A DNA stretch of 64,000 nt from Streptomyces scopuliridis RB72 (GTDB lineage Bacteria > Actinomycetota > Actinomycetes > Streptomycetales > Streptomycetaceae): positions 372,001-436,000 of the forward strand of contig NZ_JOEI01000005.1 of the NCBI RefSeq assembly GCF_000718095.1, given 5' to 3'. The notes beneath the pieces are model-generated. The model saw only the letters and a list, made by a program, of their open reading frames with translations, had not been told where the DNA came from and searched no databases. Positions 44,869 through 52,364 of this stretch are shown in pieces. Within the stretch, counting starts at the first letter, position 1; each line of letters opens with the position of its first letter. The translations under genes were made by a program, and so were the position numbers.

Positions 44869-45555
44869 TCAAGGCCGGGTGAGTTTGGCGGCCACGGCAT
44901 CGAGGACCCAGTCCAGGCCGGTCGCGAAGGATGCCTCGGCGTCCACGTCCGTGCCGTCGTACACGGCCTTGGTCAGCGCCGGGAAACGGCCTGTGGCCAA
45001 CATCCTCGTCAGATACGGGCCGGAGGCGCGCTGCCACTCGTGCCTGGACAGGCCCGTGGCGCGCTCGGCCCGCAGGTTCGCGATCTCGCGCCTGATCGCA
45101 CCGGTGAAGTAGGAACTGACGGTCTCCACGGCGCGCATGACGGTGTCGATGTCGGCGAAGTCGTCGAGGGCGGCCAGCGTGGCTTCGGCCACGGCGAGGC
45201 CGTTCGGGCCCAGGGTCGGGCGGCCGCCGAGCAGGTCGGCCAGCCATTCGTGCCGGAGAGCGGTCTGCCGGGTGCCGTTGGCGAGGTTGCGCAGCGCCTC
45301 CCGCCAGTCACTGGACCGCTCCTCGGGGAGGATCTCGGCCTGGACCTCGTCCACCATGAGGTCGAGCAGCTCTTCCTTGGTGGAGATGTATCCGTACAGC
45401 CGCATCGGGCCAGCCTTCAGCCGGGCGGCGACCTTGCGCAACGACACCGCCTCCAGCCCGCCCTCGTCGGCCAGCGCGATGGCGGCGGCGACGATCCGCT
45501 CCCGGTCGAGCGGCACGGGGCGAGTCGGCGGCTCCGGCCGGTCCCACACAGTCAT
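44869..45555 (-). CDS. TetR-family repressor (TetR_C_1 type)
   Basis: The product has 228 residues. The DNA-binding N-terminus is DRERIVAAAIALADEGGLEAVSLRKVAARLKAGPMRLYGYISTKEELLDLMVDEV. The C-terminus resembles the ligand domain found in regulators of tetracycline-type and other resistance genes. It is divergent from a Tet(X)-like monooxygenase, with two palindromes in the 53-nt spacer. ATG 45555 or GTG 45561 could be the start; neither has a ribosome site, so translation is probably leaderless. Its 3' end abuts the decarboxylase remnant. Confidence 0.88.
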   Translation of the reverse strand: MTVWDRPEPPTRPVPLDRERIVAAAIALADEGGLEAVSLRKVAARLKAGPMRLYGYISTKEELLDLMVDEVQAEILPEERSSDWREALRNLANGTRQTALRHEWLADLLGGRPTLGPNGLAVAEATLAALDDFADIDTVMRAVETVSSYFTGAIRREIANLRAERATGLSRHEWQRASGPYLTRMLATGRFPALTKAVYDGTDVDAEASFATGLDWVLDAVAAKLTRP

Positions 45556-45570
45556 GGTCACACCGTTCTG

Positions 45571-45607
45571 TTGCGATGCATCGCACTGAAGAAATACAGT
45601 GTATCGA
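45571..45607. promoter_or_regulatory. Divergent operator/promoter of TetR and monooxygenase genes
   Basis: TGCGATGCATCGCA (45572-45585) is a perfect 14-bp palindrome, and ATACAGTGTAT (45594-45604) is a second one. TTGCGA (45571-45576) and TACAGT (45595-45600) are 18 nt apart and would place the start of transcription at or beside the monooxygenase ATG (45609). The repressor would cover the promoter. Confidence 0.6.
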
Positions 45608-45608
45608 T

Positions 45609-46727
45609 ATGAGACATCGTATTGCCGTGGTCGGAAGCGGCCCTGCCGGCCTTACCTTCGCCCGTGTCCTGCACCGCCATGGCTACCCCGTCGCCGTCCT
45701 CGAACGCGATCCCGCCCCCGGCGCCCGCCCCCGGGGCGGCACGCTGGACCTGCACGAGGGGCTGGGCCAGCTCGCGCTGGACAAGGCGGGGCTGCTGGCG
45801 GAGTTCCAGGCGCTGTCTCGTCCCGAGGGGCAGGCCATGCGCATCCTGGACGCGGACGGGACCGTCCTGCGCGACTGGCGCCCCCGTCCGGATGACCGGG
45901 CCAATCCCGAGATCGATCGCGGGCAACTCCGTGACCTGTTGCTCGGCGAACTCGACGTCCAGTGGGGGCGGGCCGTGACGCAGGTAGTGCCGGGGACCCG
46001 GGATGGCGTACTGGTCCATTTCGCGGAGGGGCGAGAGGAAACGTTCGACCTCGTGGTCGGCGCGGACGGCGCCTGGTCCCGGATCCGCCCGGCAGTCTCG
46101 TCGGTGACGCCGCACTACACCGGCGTCACCTTGGTCGAGACCTCCCTCGACGATGTCGACACCCGCCACCCCGACCTCGCCGGGTTGATCGGTGACGGTT
46201 CCGTGGCTGTGTACGGCGTGAACCGCGCACTCGTCGCCCAGCGCAACAGCGGCGGCCACGCCAAGGTATACGCCCAGTTCCGTGCGCCGCTGGACTGGCA
46301 CACAAACCTGGACCTGGCCGACGTCGAGGCTGTGCGATCAGGCCTGTTGGCTCTGTTCGACGGCTGGGCCGCTCCCGTCCTCGATCTCCTCCGCCACGGC
46401 ACCGCTTTCGTGCACCGCCCCCTCTACGTCCTGCCCGTGTCCCACACCTGGACCCACATCCCCGGGGTGACGCTCCTGGGCGACGCCGCCCATCTGATGC
46501 CCCCATTGGGGGCAGGCGCGAATCTGGCGATGTTGGAAGGCGCCGAACTCGCCGAGTCCATCGCCACCGACCCTGGAGATCTGGACAAGGCCGTCCGCGC
46601 CTTCGAGGAACAGATGTGGGCGCGGGCCGGCAGGTGGTCGAAGATCACGACGGCCGGTCTGGAACGCCTCGTGAGCCCGGACCCCGCCGAAGCCCTCGCC
46701 CTCTTCGACGAAGTCCAGCCATCCTGA
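45609..46727 (+). CDS. FAD-dependent monooxygenase, Tet(X)-like
   Basis: This 372-residue class A flavin monooxygenase has the FAD-binding VVGSGPAGLTFARVLHRHGY at the N-terminus, GGTLDLHEGLGQLALDKAGL near residue 47 (typical of Tet(X) relatives), DLVVGADGAWSRIR near 155 and GVTLLGDAAHLMPPLGAGANLAMLEGAELAESI near 290. It uses NAD(P)H and O2 to hydroxylate an aromatic or polycyclic substrate. Tetracycline inactivation is possible but not demonstrated by the sequence. It is controlled by the divergent TetR and probably leaderless. Confidence 0.9.
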   Translation: MRHRIAVVGSGPAGLTFARVLHRHGYPVAVLERDPAPGARPRGGTLDLHEGLGQLALDKAGLLAEFQALSRPEGQAMRILDADGTVLRDWRPRPDDRANPEIDRGQLRDLLLGELDVQWGRAVTQVVPGTRDGVLVHFAEGREETFDLVVGADGAWSRIRPAVSSVTPHYTGVTLVETSLDDVDTRHPDLAGLIGDGSVAVYGVNRALVAQRNSGGHAKVYAQFRAPLDWHTNLDLADVEAVRSGLLALFDGWAAPVLDLLRHGTAFVHRPLYVLPVSHTWTHIPGVTLLGDAAHLMPPLGAGANLAMLEGAELAESIATDPGDLDKAVRAFEEQMWARAGRWSKITTAGLERLVSPDPAEALALFDEVQPS

Positions 46728-47272
46728 CCGGCAAGCGCGAGAGCACCAGCACTAACAGCTCGTCACGGCTTCTCGGGACACCGCCGCGGCCCCTTCCGAC
46801 GAAGCCACCGTTAGACGAACGCACGGATCCTGCATCGAACGCAGCCCTCAGCCCGCTACCGCGAAAATCCGGTCCGATCCTCATCGCGGGCTGGGCGGTC
46901 AGCCTTGGGGCCCAGGTTGTCCTGCATCCGTTCGAGGCGGCGGTGCGTCGTCGGTGAAGACGGGCATGCCGAGGTCGACCAGTTGTGGGCGTCCGTCGGT
47001 GGGGATGTTCTTAAGGCTCTTGAGCTTGGCCATCGCAGCGTCGAAGCTGACCTGAAGTCCCTCGACCTCGCCGAGCCAGCCGTTGGCGCGGGCCCCGGAC
47101 AGGATCACGAGCAGCCGCTCCCCCTCCTCGGCCACCTCCGCCCGCCGCGCGCGGGTCAGCGGATGGCAGAGCCGGCCGGGTTGAGGGCGCGGCCCGTGGT
47201 GCCGGTACGGGGACGGCGGCCCGGGTCTCCCCGGACCGCCGTCCGCTTCCATCGCCGTACGCGCCTCGTGTT
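46728..47272. other. 545-nt region with a possible recombinase tail
   Basis: Apart from the minus-strand fragment at 46899-47170, no coding sequence is supported. Base composition of the first 150 nt is less GC-rich than that of its neighbours. It is the right-hand boundary zone of the inserted TetR/monooxygenase block. Confidence 0.4.
46899..47170 (-). pseudogene. Fragment, possibly the coiled-coil tail of a recombinase or transposase
   Basis: About 85 codons read RRAEVAEEGERLLVILSGARANGWLGEVEGLQVSFDAAMAKLKSL and end shortly after VDLGMPVFTDD. The ANGWLGEVEGL-type amphipathic stretch resembles the C-terminal tails of some actinobacterial site-specific recombinases, but no catalytic region is present. 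The identification is weak. Confidence 0.3.
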
Positions 47273-48136
47273 TCAGATGCCGCTCGGTCCCGCCGGCCGG
47301 CGGGACGGGCGCGCGAGGGTGTAGCCGGCGATGCCCGCGAGGGCGCCGAGCACCCCGCCGGCCACGGTCCAGATCCAGCGGTCCGTCCACCAGCCGGAGG
47401 ACCAGCCGCCCTCGGGCTCGACGCCGGAGGCGGCCAGCCGCGCCCCGTCGCCCATACCGCTGTCGGTCCCGCTCCCGTCTCCGTCATCGGCCGCCGAGAC
47501 GGTGGTACGGCCCGGGGTCAGCGGGACGGCCAGCTGACCGCCGACCGCCGAGGCCCCGCCCTTGTCCGGCGTGGCGGCCTCGATCTCCGCCCGTACCGGC
47601 AGCCCGAGGTCCACCTCCTGCGCGTTCAGGACGGTGAGCCGTACGTAGTAGCTGCCCGGCAGCGGATCGTTGGACCACGGCTCGGCCCAGGCCCGTACGG
47701 TACGCAGCGTGCAGCGCAGCTCGACCGTGCGCGCGTCGGCCGCGAGCGCCTTGGTCTGGGCGCCGTACATGCACGGCTGGCGGCGGCGCAGTCCGTCGTA
47801 GACGTCCACCTGCCAGGTGGTCGCGCCCTTCCTGGCCGCGGCGGATTCGGGGAGCGTGACCTTCGCGGTGACGGTCGGGCGCTGCCCGGCGTCCGCGGGG
47901 AACACCCAGTACAGGTAGTCGCCCGAGGAGCCGTCCGCCGTGGCCCGCTGGCCCGGCCGGAACGCGGTGGCCGTACGGAACGACGTGCCCGCCTCGGTCG
48001 GCGCCTCAGCGGTGTCGGAGCCGTCGGACGAGCTGCCGGTGGGCGTCGGGGTCTCGTCGGCGACGGCGCTGCCCGCCGTACCGAGAAGCAGCACACCGGC
48101 CAGCAGGGAACCCGTGAACATACCGGTGATACGCAT
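47273..48136 (-). CDS. Exported membrane-anchored protein of unknown function, partner of the vWA protein
   Basis: This 287-residue protein has a signal peptide (MRITGMFTGSLLAGVLLLGTAGSAVADE, cleavage near 27), a Ser/Thr-rich linker, a beta-rich domain (SGDYLYWVFPADAGQRPTVTAKV...GSYYVRLTV, residues 70-190) with two Cys (QPCMYG and ELRCTL) that may form a disulfide, and a C-terminal helix (WIWTVAGGVLGALAGIAGYTLA) with a basic end. GGAGGAGC precedes the ATG, and the ATG overlaps the vWA stop (TGATG), showing tight coupling. Confidence 0.75.
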   Translation of the reverse strand: MRITGMFTGSLLAGVLLLGTAGSAVADETPTPTGSSSDGSDTAEAPTEAGTSFRTATAFRPGQRATADGSSGDYLYWVFPADAGQRPTVTAKVTLPESAAARKGATTWQVDVYDGLRRRQPCMYGAQTKALAADARTVELRCTLRTVRAWAEPWSNDPLPGSYYVRLTVLNAQEVDLGLPVRAEIEAATPDKGGASAVGGQLAVPLTPGRTTVSAADDGDGSGTDSGMGDGARLAASGVEPEGGWSSGWWTDRWIWTVAGGVLGALAGIAGYTLARPSRRPAGPSGI

Positions 48137-49410
48137 CAGTTGCTCCTCCATACGAGACGCAGGCGCGAGAGCCAGCCCCAGAGCAGTCCGGCGACCAGTC
48201 CGGTGAGGGCCAGGGTGCCGAGCAGCCACCAGCCGCGGCCGAGACCGAACGCGGCGAGATCGGACGGCTCGTCGGGCGAGTCGACCAGATCGACGGTCAG
48301 CTCGACGGGCAGGCCGGGGGTGGTCTTGACGGAGGCGGGCGCGGAGAAGGCGTTGCTGACCTGGAGACAGACCGTCTCGGCGGCCGGCTTCACCTCGTCC
48401 TCGTTGTCGAGCGGCGGCTTCGGGTAGCGCAGCCCCGACGAGATCACGTCGGTGCGCCCGTCGCCCGCTTCCGAGCCGCGGACGATCTCCCTGCCGTGTA
48501 CGGTCACGGCGCGCAGCAGCACGCCGTAGTCCTGGTTGACGGCGCGGTCGGCGCCGACGCTGACGGAGGCGCGCAGCTCCTGGCCGGGCAGCACGTCCAC
48601 GCGGTACCAGCGGTGCTCCGAGAACTTCTCGCGGTCGCTGTAGAGGCCGGGCTTGATCCGCGGGGCGTCGGCGCAGCGCGCGGCGCCCTCGGTGGCCACC
48701 GGGGTGACGACGGGGTCGGCGGCGCGGTCCACCAACTGTGTGACACGGCGCGAGAGTTCATCGGTGTGCTGGACGGAGGTGAACGTGCCGCCGGTGGCCT
48801 CGGCGATACAGGTCAGCTGCCGCCGGGTCTTGTCGTCGGGGACGAGACCCAGGGTGTCGATGGTGAGATGGATGCCCTTGGCCGCGATCTCACGCGCGAC
48901 CTCGCAGGGGTCGAGCGGGGCGCAGGTGTCCTCGCCGTCGGTGATGAGGACGATACGGCGGGTGGCGTCGCCGTCACCCTCCAGGTCGTCGGCCGCGCCG
49001 AGGAGCGCGGGGCCGATGGGTGTCCAGCCGGTGGGGGCGAGCGTGGCGACCGCGGTCTTCGCCTCGGTGCGGTCCAGCGGCCCCACCGGGTAGAGCTGCT
49101 TGGTGTCCTTGCAGCCGACCTTGGTGTCCTTGCCGGGGTAGTCGGCCCCGAGGGTGCGGATGCCCAGCTCCACTTCCTGCGGAACCGCGTCGAGCACCTC
49201 GTTGAACGCCTGTTTCGCCGCCGCCATCCGGGACTGGCCGTCGATGTCGCGGGTCCGCATCGAGCCGCTGACATCGAGGACCAGATCGACCTTCGGGGCC
49301 GGTTTCCCGGTAGGTTCGTCGGCGGCGGCAGCGGCGGGAGGGAAGAGCCCTACGGCCAGGGTGGCCACCAGACCGCACACGGCGGCTGCCGGCCATTTAC
49401 TTATGATCAT
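48136..49410 (-). CDS. Exported vWA-domain protein with C-terminal anchor
   Basis: This 424-residue protein has a signal peptide (residues 1-30, ending AAAAADE), then a von Willebrand A domain with the metal-ion site DVSGSMRTRD (near 45) and IVLITDGEDTCAPLDP (near 155), an Ig-like second domain (RWYRVDVLPGQELRASVSV, 290-390) similar in layout to the partner protein, and a membrane helix WWLLGTLALTGLVAGLLWGWL before a basic end. It is likely displayed on the outer face and binds another protein through metal. Operon with the downstream gene. Confidence 0.85.
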   Translation of the reverse strand: MIISKWPAAAVCGLVATLAVGLFPPAAAAADEPTGKPAPKVDLVLDVSGSMRTRDIDGQSRMAAAKQAFNEVLDAVPQEVELGIRTLGADYPGKDTKVGCKDTKQLYPVGPLDRTEAKTAVATLAPTGWTPIGPALLGAADDLEGDGDATRRIVLITDGEDTCAPLDPCEVAREIAAKGIHLTIDTLGLVPDDKTRRQLTCIAEATGGTFTSVQHTDELSRRVTQLVDRAADPVVTPVATEGAARCADAPRIKPGLYSDREKFSEHRWYRVDVLPGQELRASVSVGADRAVNQDYGVLLRAVTVHGREIVRGSEAGDGRTDVISSGLRYPKPPLDNEDEVKPAAETVCLQVSNAFSAPASVKTTPGLPVELTVDLVDSPDEPSDLAAFGLGRGWWLLGTLALTGLVAGLLWGWLSRLRLVWRSN

Positions 49411-49513
49411 CGCCGGATGATAGTGAGAATTCCCCCACGGAACCAAACAAGAGCTGACGGGGCATCAGATCGCCGAACCGTCAGCTTTCTTGCCGACCCC
49501 CCGAGGTGACCTC

Positions 49514-50779
49514 ATGCACGGGAAAGCCGAACCGTCCAAGGAATTCACCGGGTCCGCCGGCGGACCGGACCCGCTCCGTCTGAACCGCCGCCGCTTCCTG
49601 GGCGTGGGTGCGCTCGCCGCAGCCTCGGTCGCCGCGGCGGCGCCCGCTCCGTTCGCCGCCCCCGCATCCGTCTCCGCATCCGTCTCCACGTCCGTCTCCG
49701 CGTCCGTCTCCGCGTCCGCCGGTCCGCGCGCCGCCACCCGGCCGCTGTTCCTCGGGACGTACACCTCCGCCGAAGGCGGCGGCACAGGCGTCGGCCTGGC
49801 GACGTACGACACGGTGACGGGCGCGATCTCGGGCGCCGGTACGGTCACCGGCGTCGCGAACCCCTCGTATCTCGCCGTCCATCCGGACGGCACCACGCTC
49901 TACACCGTCAATGAGCAGCAGGACGGCGGTGTCACGGCGATCGCCCTGCCCGGGGCCGGGGGCGGGAGCCCGACCGTGCTGGGCACGCGCTCCACGGGCG
50001 GCGCCGGGCCCACCCATCTGTCGGTGCACCCCGGCGGGCGCTGGCTGCTGAGCGCCAACTACACCTCCGGCAGCGTCGCCGTGCACCCCATCGATGCCTC
50101 GGGCGCGCTGGGCGAACGTACGGACCTGGTCACGCACTCCGCGCCGCCGCCGGGCCCCGGGCAGCAGGGGCCGCACGCCCACCAGATCCTCACCGCGCCG
50201 GACGGCGGCCATGTGCTCGCCGTCGACCTGGGCAACGACACCGTCTATACGTACCGTCTCGACACATTGGCCGGGACGCTGGCCCAGGTCTCGTACGCGC
50301 GGCTGCGCCCCGGCGCGGGCCCTCGCCATCTCACCTTCCATCCGTCGGGCGCGTTCGCCTATCTGGCCAACGAGCTCGACAACACCGTCGTCGTCTGCGC
50401 GTACGACCCCGCGACCGGTGAACTCACCCCCGGCGAGCCGCAGTCCACCGGCGCGGGGCAGGCGGGCGGCAACTTCCCGGCCCAGCTGGTGGTCACCGGC
50501 GACGGAGCCTTCGCGTATCTCGCCAACCGCGGTCACAACAGCCTGGCCCGGTACGCCGTCGAGGCGTCCGGCGCGAAGCTGCGGCTGCTCGACACCGTGC
50601 CGGTCGGCGGCGACTTCCCCCGGCAGCTCGCCCTCTCCCCCGCCGGGGATCTGCTGTTCGCCGCGAATCAGCGGTCGAACTCCGTGACGGTCTTCCATGT
50701 CGACCCGGGCACCGGCGAACTGCGGTCGGCGGGCGTGCCGTTCCGGTCGCCGGTGGCTGTCTGCGTGCTTCCGCTCTAG
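49514..50779 (+). CDS. Tat-exported lactonase-family beta-propeller protein
   Basis: The product has 421 residues. A twin-arginine signal (LNRRRFLGVGALAAASVAAAAP, residues 19-41) is followed by an AS-VSAS repeat encoded by a 12-bp tandem repeat (about 49661-49715) and then a seven-bladed 6-phosphogluconolactonase-like propeller (PF10282): LFLGTYTSAEGGGTGVGLATYD, GAGPTHLSVHPGGRWL, GPHAHQILTAPDGGHVLAVDLG and LRPGAGPRHLTFHPSGAF. The exported location makes a role in carbon metabolism as Pgl unlikely. The substrate is unknown. ATG 49514 follows a GAGGTGA site. Confidence 0.88.
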   Translation: MHGKAEPSKEFTGSAGGPDPLRLNRRRFLGVGALAAASVAAAAPAPFAAPASVSASVSTSVSASVSASAGPRAATRPLFLGTYTSAEGGGTGVGLATYDTVTGAISGAGTVTGVANPSYLAVHPDGTTLYTVNEQQDGGVTAIALPGAGGGSPTVLGTRSTGGAGPTHLSVHPGGRWLLSANYTSGSVAVHPIDASGALGERTDLVTHSAPPPGPGQQGPHAHQILTAPDGGHVLAVDLGNDTVYTYRLDTLAGTLAQVSYARLRPGAGPRHLTFHPSGAFAYLANELDNTVVVCAYDPATGELTPGEPQSTGAGQAGGNFPAQLVVTGDGAFAYLANRGHNSLARYAVEASGAKLRLLDTVPVGGDFPRQLALSPAGDLLFAANQRSNSVTVFHVDPGTGELRSAGVPFRSPVAVCVLPL

Positions 50780-51008
50780 TGGCTCCCGGCTGTTGATGAC
50801 GCGCTGCCGAGGAACGGTGACTTCATCGTGGGTCTTCTTGCGTCCGGCGTCCGCGAGGAGAAAACTCCGTGTCATCACCCCTACAACATCAGAGATCCTA
50901 TTGGATATGCGGAATGACGTTAAGGGGCAGCCCGGGAGTCGGCAAGGGAGTCGGCAGCCGCGGCCGTCGAAACGTATGCGAGTGAAATGTATGTGAGCCA
51001 GAGAAGCG
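50780..51008. other. 229-nt spacer with a candidate GntR half-operator
   Basis: No gene seen. AGATCCTATTGGATAT (50893-50908) is a close relative of the 20-bp GntR operator at 51806-51825. This suggests a second control point downstream of the GntR gene. Confidence 0.4.
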
Positions 51009-51743
51009 TCAGCCGGCGGCGGACACGCGCCGCGCCACCGCGGCCAGATGTTCACGCATCGCGACGAGCGGCCGCTCGGGGTCGCCGGACTCGAACGCGG
51101 CCAGGATCGCGGCGTGTTCGTCCACGGCCTGCTCGAGATCCGTCGTGCCGTGGTCGGCGGTCTGCCGCAGCCGGTGCACATGCGCGCTCAGGGACTCGGC
51201 GGTCTTGAGGAGGAAGCGATTGCCGGAGGCCCGGATGATCGTGAGGTGGAACTCCCAGTCCGCGGCGAAGTACTCGCGCAGATCGGAGAAGTCGGTCGGC
51301 CGGCCGTCGGCGCCCCGCAACTTCCGTACGCGATGGGCGCAGAGCACCTGCCGCGCGTGCGCGGCCCGCAACTCGGGCACCAGGTCGTCGACCTGGGAGA
51401 CCGCGCGCTCCACGGCCGCGGTCTCCAGGATCGTGCGCATGTCGAAGAGCTCCGCGAGCTGCTCGGAAGAGAGCGGCGCGGCGACGCGGTAGCCCTTCAG
51501 CGCCACCCGCGAGATCAGTCCGGTGTGTTCGAGCTGGACGAGCGCCTCGCGCACCGGGGTCGGCGACACCTCCAGCTCCCGGGCGAGGGAGTCGATACCG
51601 AGTGAACTCCCCGGCGGGGTCGAGCCGTCGAGCAGCCTCTCCAGAATCGCGTCGTACACACCGTCGCGGAGGGCTCGGCGAGGCACTACCGGCTTACGGC
51701 CGGCGGCCGGGGCGGCCACAGCACTGTTCTCGTTCCTGTTCAT
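51009..51743 (-). CDS. GntR-family regulator with FCD ligand domain
   Basis: The product has 244 residues. Winged helix: LRDGVYDAILERLLDGSTPPGSSLGIDSLARELEVSPTPVREALVQLEHTGL (residues 24-75). All-helical FCD domain: EQLAELFDMRTILETAAVERA, with candidate metal ligands in DWEFHLTIIRASGNRFL near 165 and VDEHAAILAAFESGD near 208. It is divergent from the erythrulose/dihydroxyacetone-kinase cluster and faces a 20-bp palindrome. Start at 51743; 51755 is also in frame. Confidence 0.9.
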   Translation of the reverse strand: MNRNENSAVAAPAAGRKPVVPRRALRDGVYDAILERLLDGSTPPGSSLGIDSLARELEVSPTPVREALVQLEHTGLISRVALKGYRVAAPLSSEQLAELFDMRTILETAAVERAVSQVDDLVPELRAAHARQVLCAHRVRKLRGADGRPTDFSDLREYFAADWEFHLTIIRASGNRFLLKTAESLSAHVHRLRQTADHGTTDLEQAVDEHAAILAAFESGDPERPLVAMREHLAAVARRVSAAG

Positions 51744-51805
51744 CTCGCTCGCCATCCTAGCGTCACCGGCCGGCCGGGTGAGGTCGGCGGGGTGTCTCCG
51801 ATTGA

Positions 51806-51825
51806 ATAGATCCTATAGGGTCTAT
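51806..51825. promoter_or_regulatory. GntR operator between the regulator and kinase cluster
   Basis: ATAGATCCTATAGGGTCTAT is an 18-of-20 palindrome in the 129-nt divergent spacer. Its core CCTATAGG recurs as CCTATTGG at 50893-50908. FCD-type GntR dimers bind such sites. It lies 48 nt upstream of the first kinase-cluster gene. Confidence 0.6.
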
Positions 51826-51872
51826 GATCCAGAGTCCGGTCCCGGCCACTTCTGACAGACCCGGAGACGACG

Positions 51873-52364
51873 ATGTCCCACACCGCGCAGGACTGGCCCA
51901 GCGGCGCCGCCGTCCTGCAGTTCCCGCACACGACCCGCGACGGCCGCTCCGTCCAGGACGCCCCCGCCGCCTCCTGGCAGCGCGTCCTGGACGAGGTCGC
52001 CGCCGAGGGCTTCGACCACGTCGACCTCACGGACAGCCGGCTGCGGCCCGGCGATCTCTCCCCCGCCCGGCCGGCCGAGCTGTCCCGGACCCTCAAGGAG
52101 TGCGGACTCGGTGTCTCCGCGATCTCGGTGACCCGGCGCAGTGTGATCGACCCGGACCCCGGCACCGCCGCGGCCAACGCCGATTATCTGCTCCGCTCGC
52201 TCGACGCCGCCGCCGAACTCGGCACCACCCTCGTCTGCGCCGGGCTCCACCGGTCGCTGACCGACCGCGACTGTCTGCGCCGTGTCCTCGCCGTGAAACT
52301 GCCCGCCGTTGCCGCTGCCCGCGCCGAGGCCGGCCAGGACCGGACCGAGGGGGTCCGGCCATGA
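51873..52364 (+). pseudogene. Sugar-phosphate isomerase/epimerase with internal deletion
   Basis: The 163-codon frame begins MSHTAQDWPSGAAVLQFPHT and shows a TIM-barrel N-terminal half (VLDEVAAEGFDHVDLTDSRL, DADYLLRSLDAAAELGTTLVCAGLHRSLTD). After residue about 135 it jumps to a C-terminal-looking tail (LRRVLAVKLPAVAAARAEAG). Full-length relatives (L-erythrulose-phosphate isomerase type) are near 300 residues, so roughly 150 central residues are missing, in frame. The stop overlaps the kinase start (ATGA), so it may still be translated, but activity is doubtful. Confidence 0.65.

Noticed and set aside
44281..45612. 443-codon plus-strand frame joining the decarboxylase N-terminus to downstream sequence
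   Set aside because: After about 44848 it is the antisense of the TetR gene, so it is a chance read-through of a truncated gene and not a novel fusion protein.
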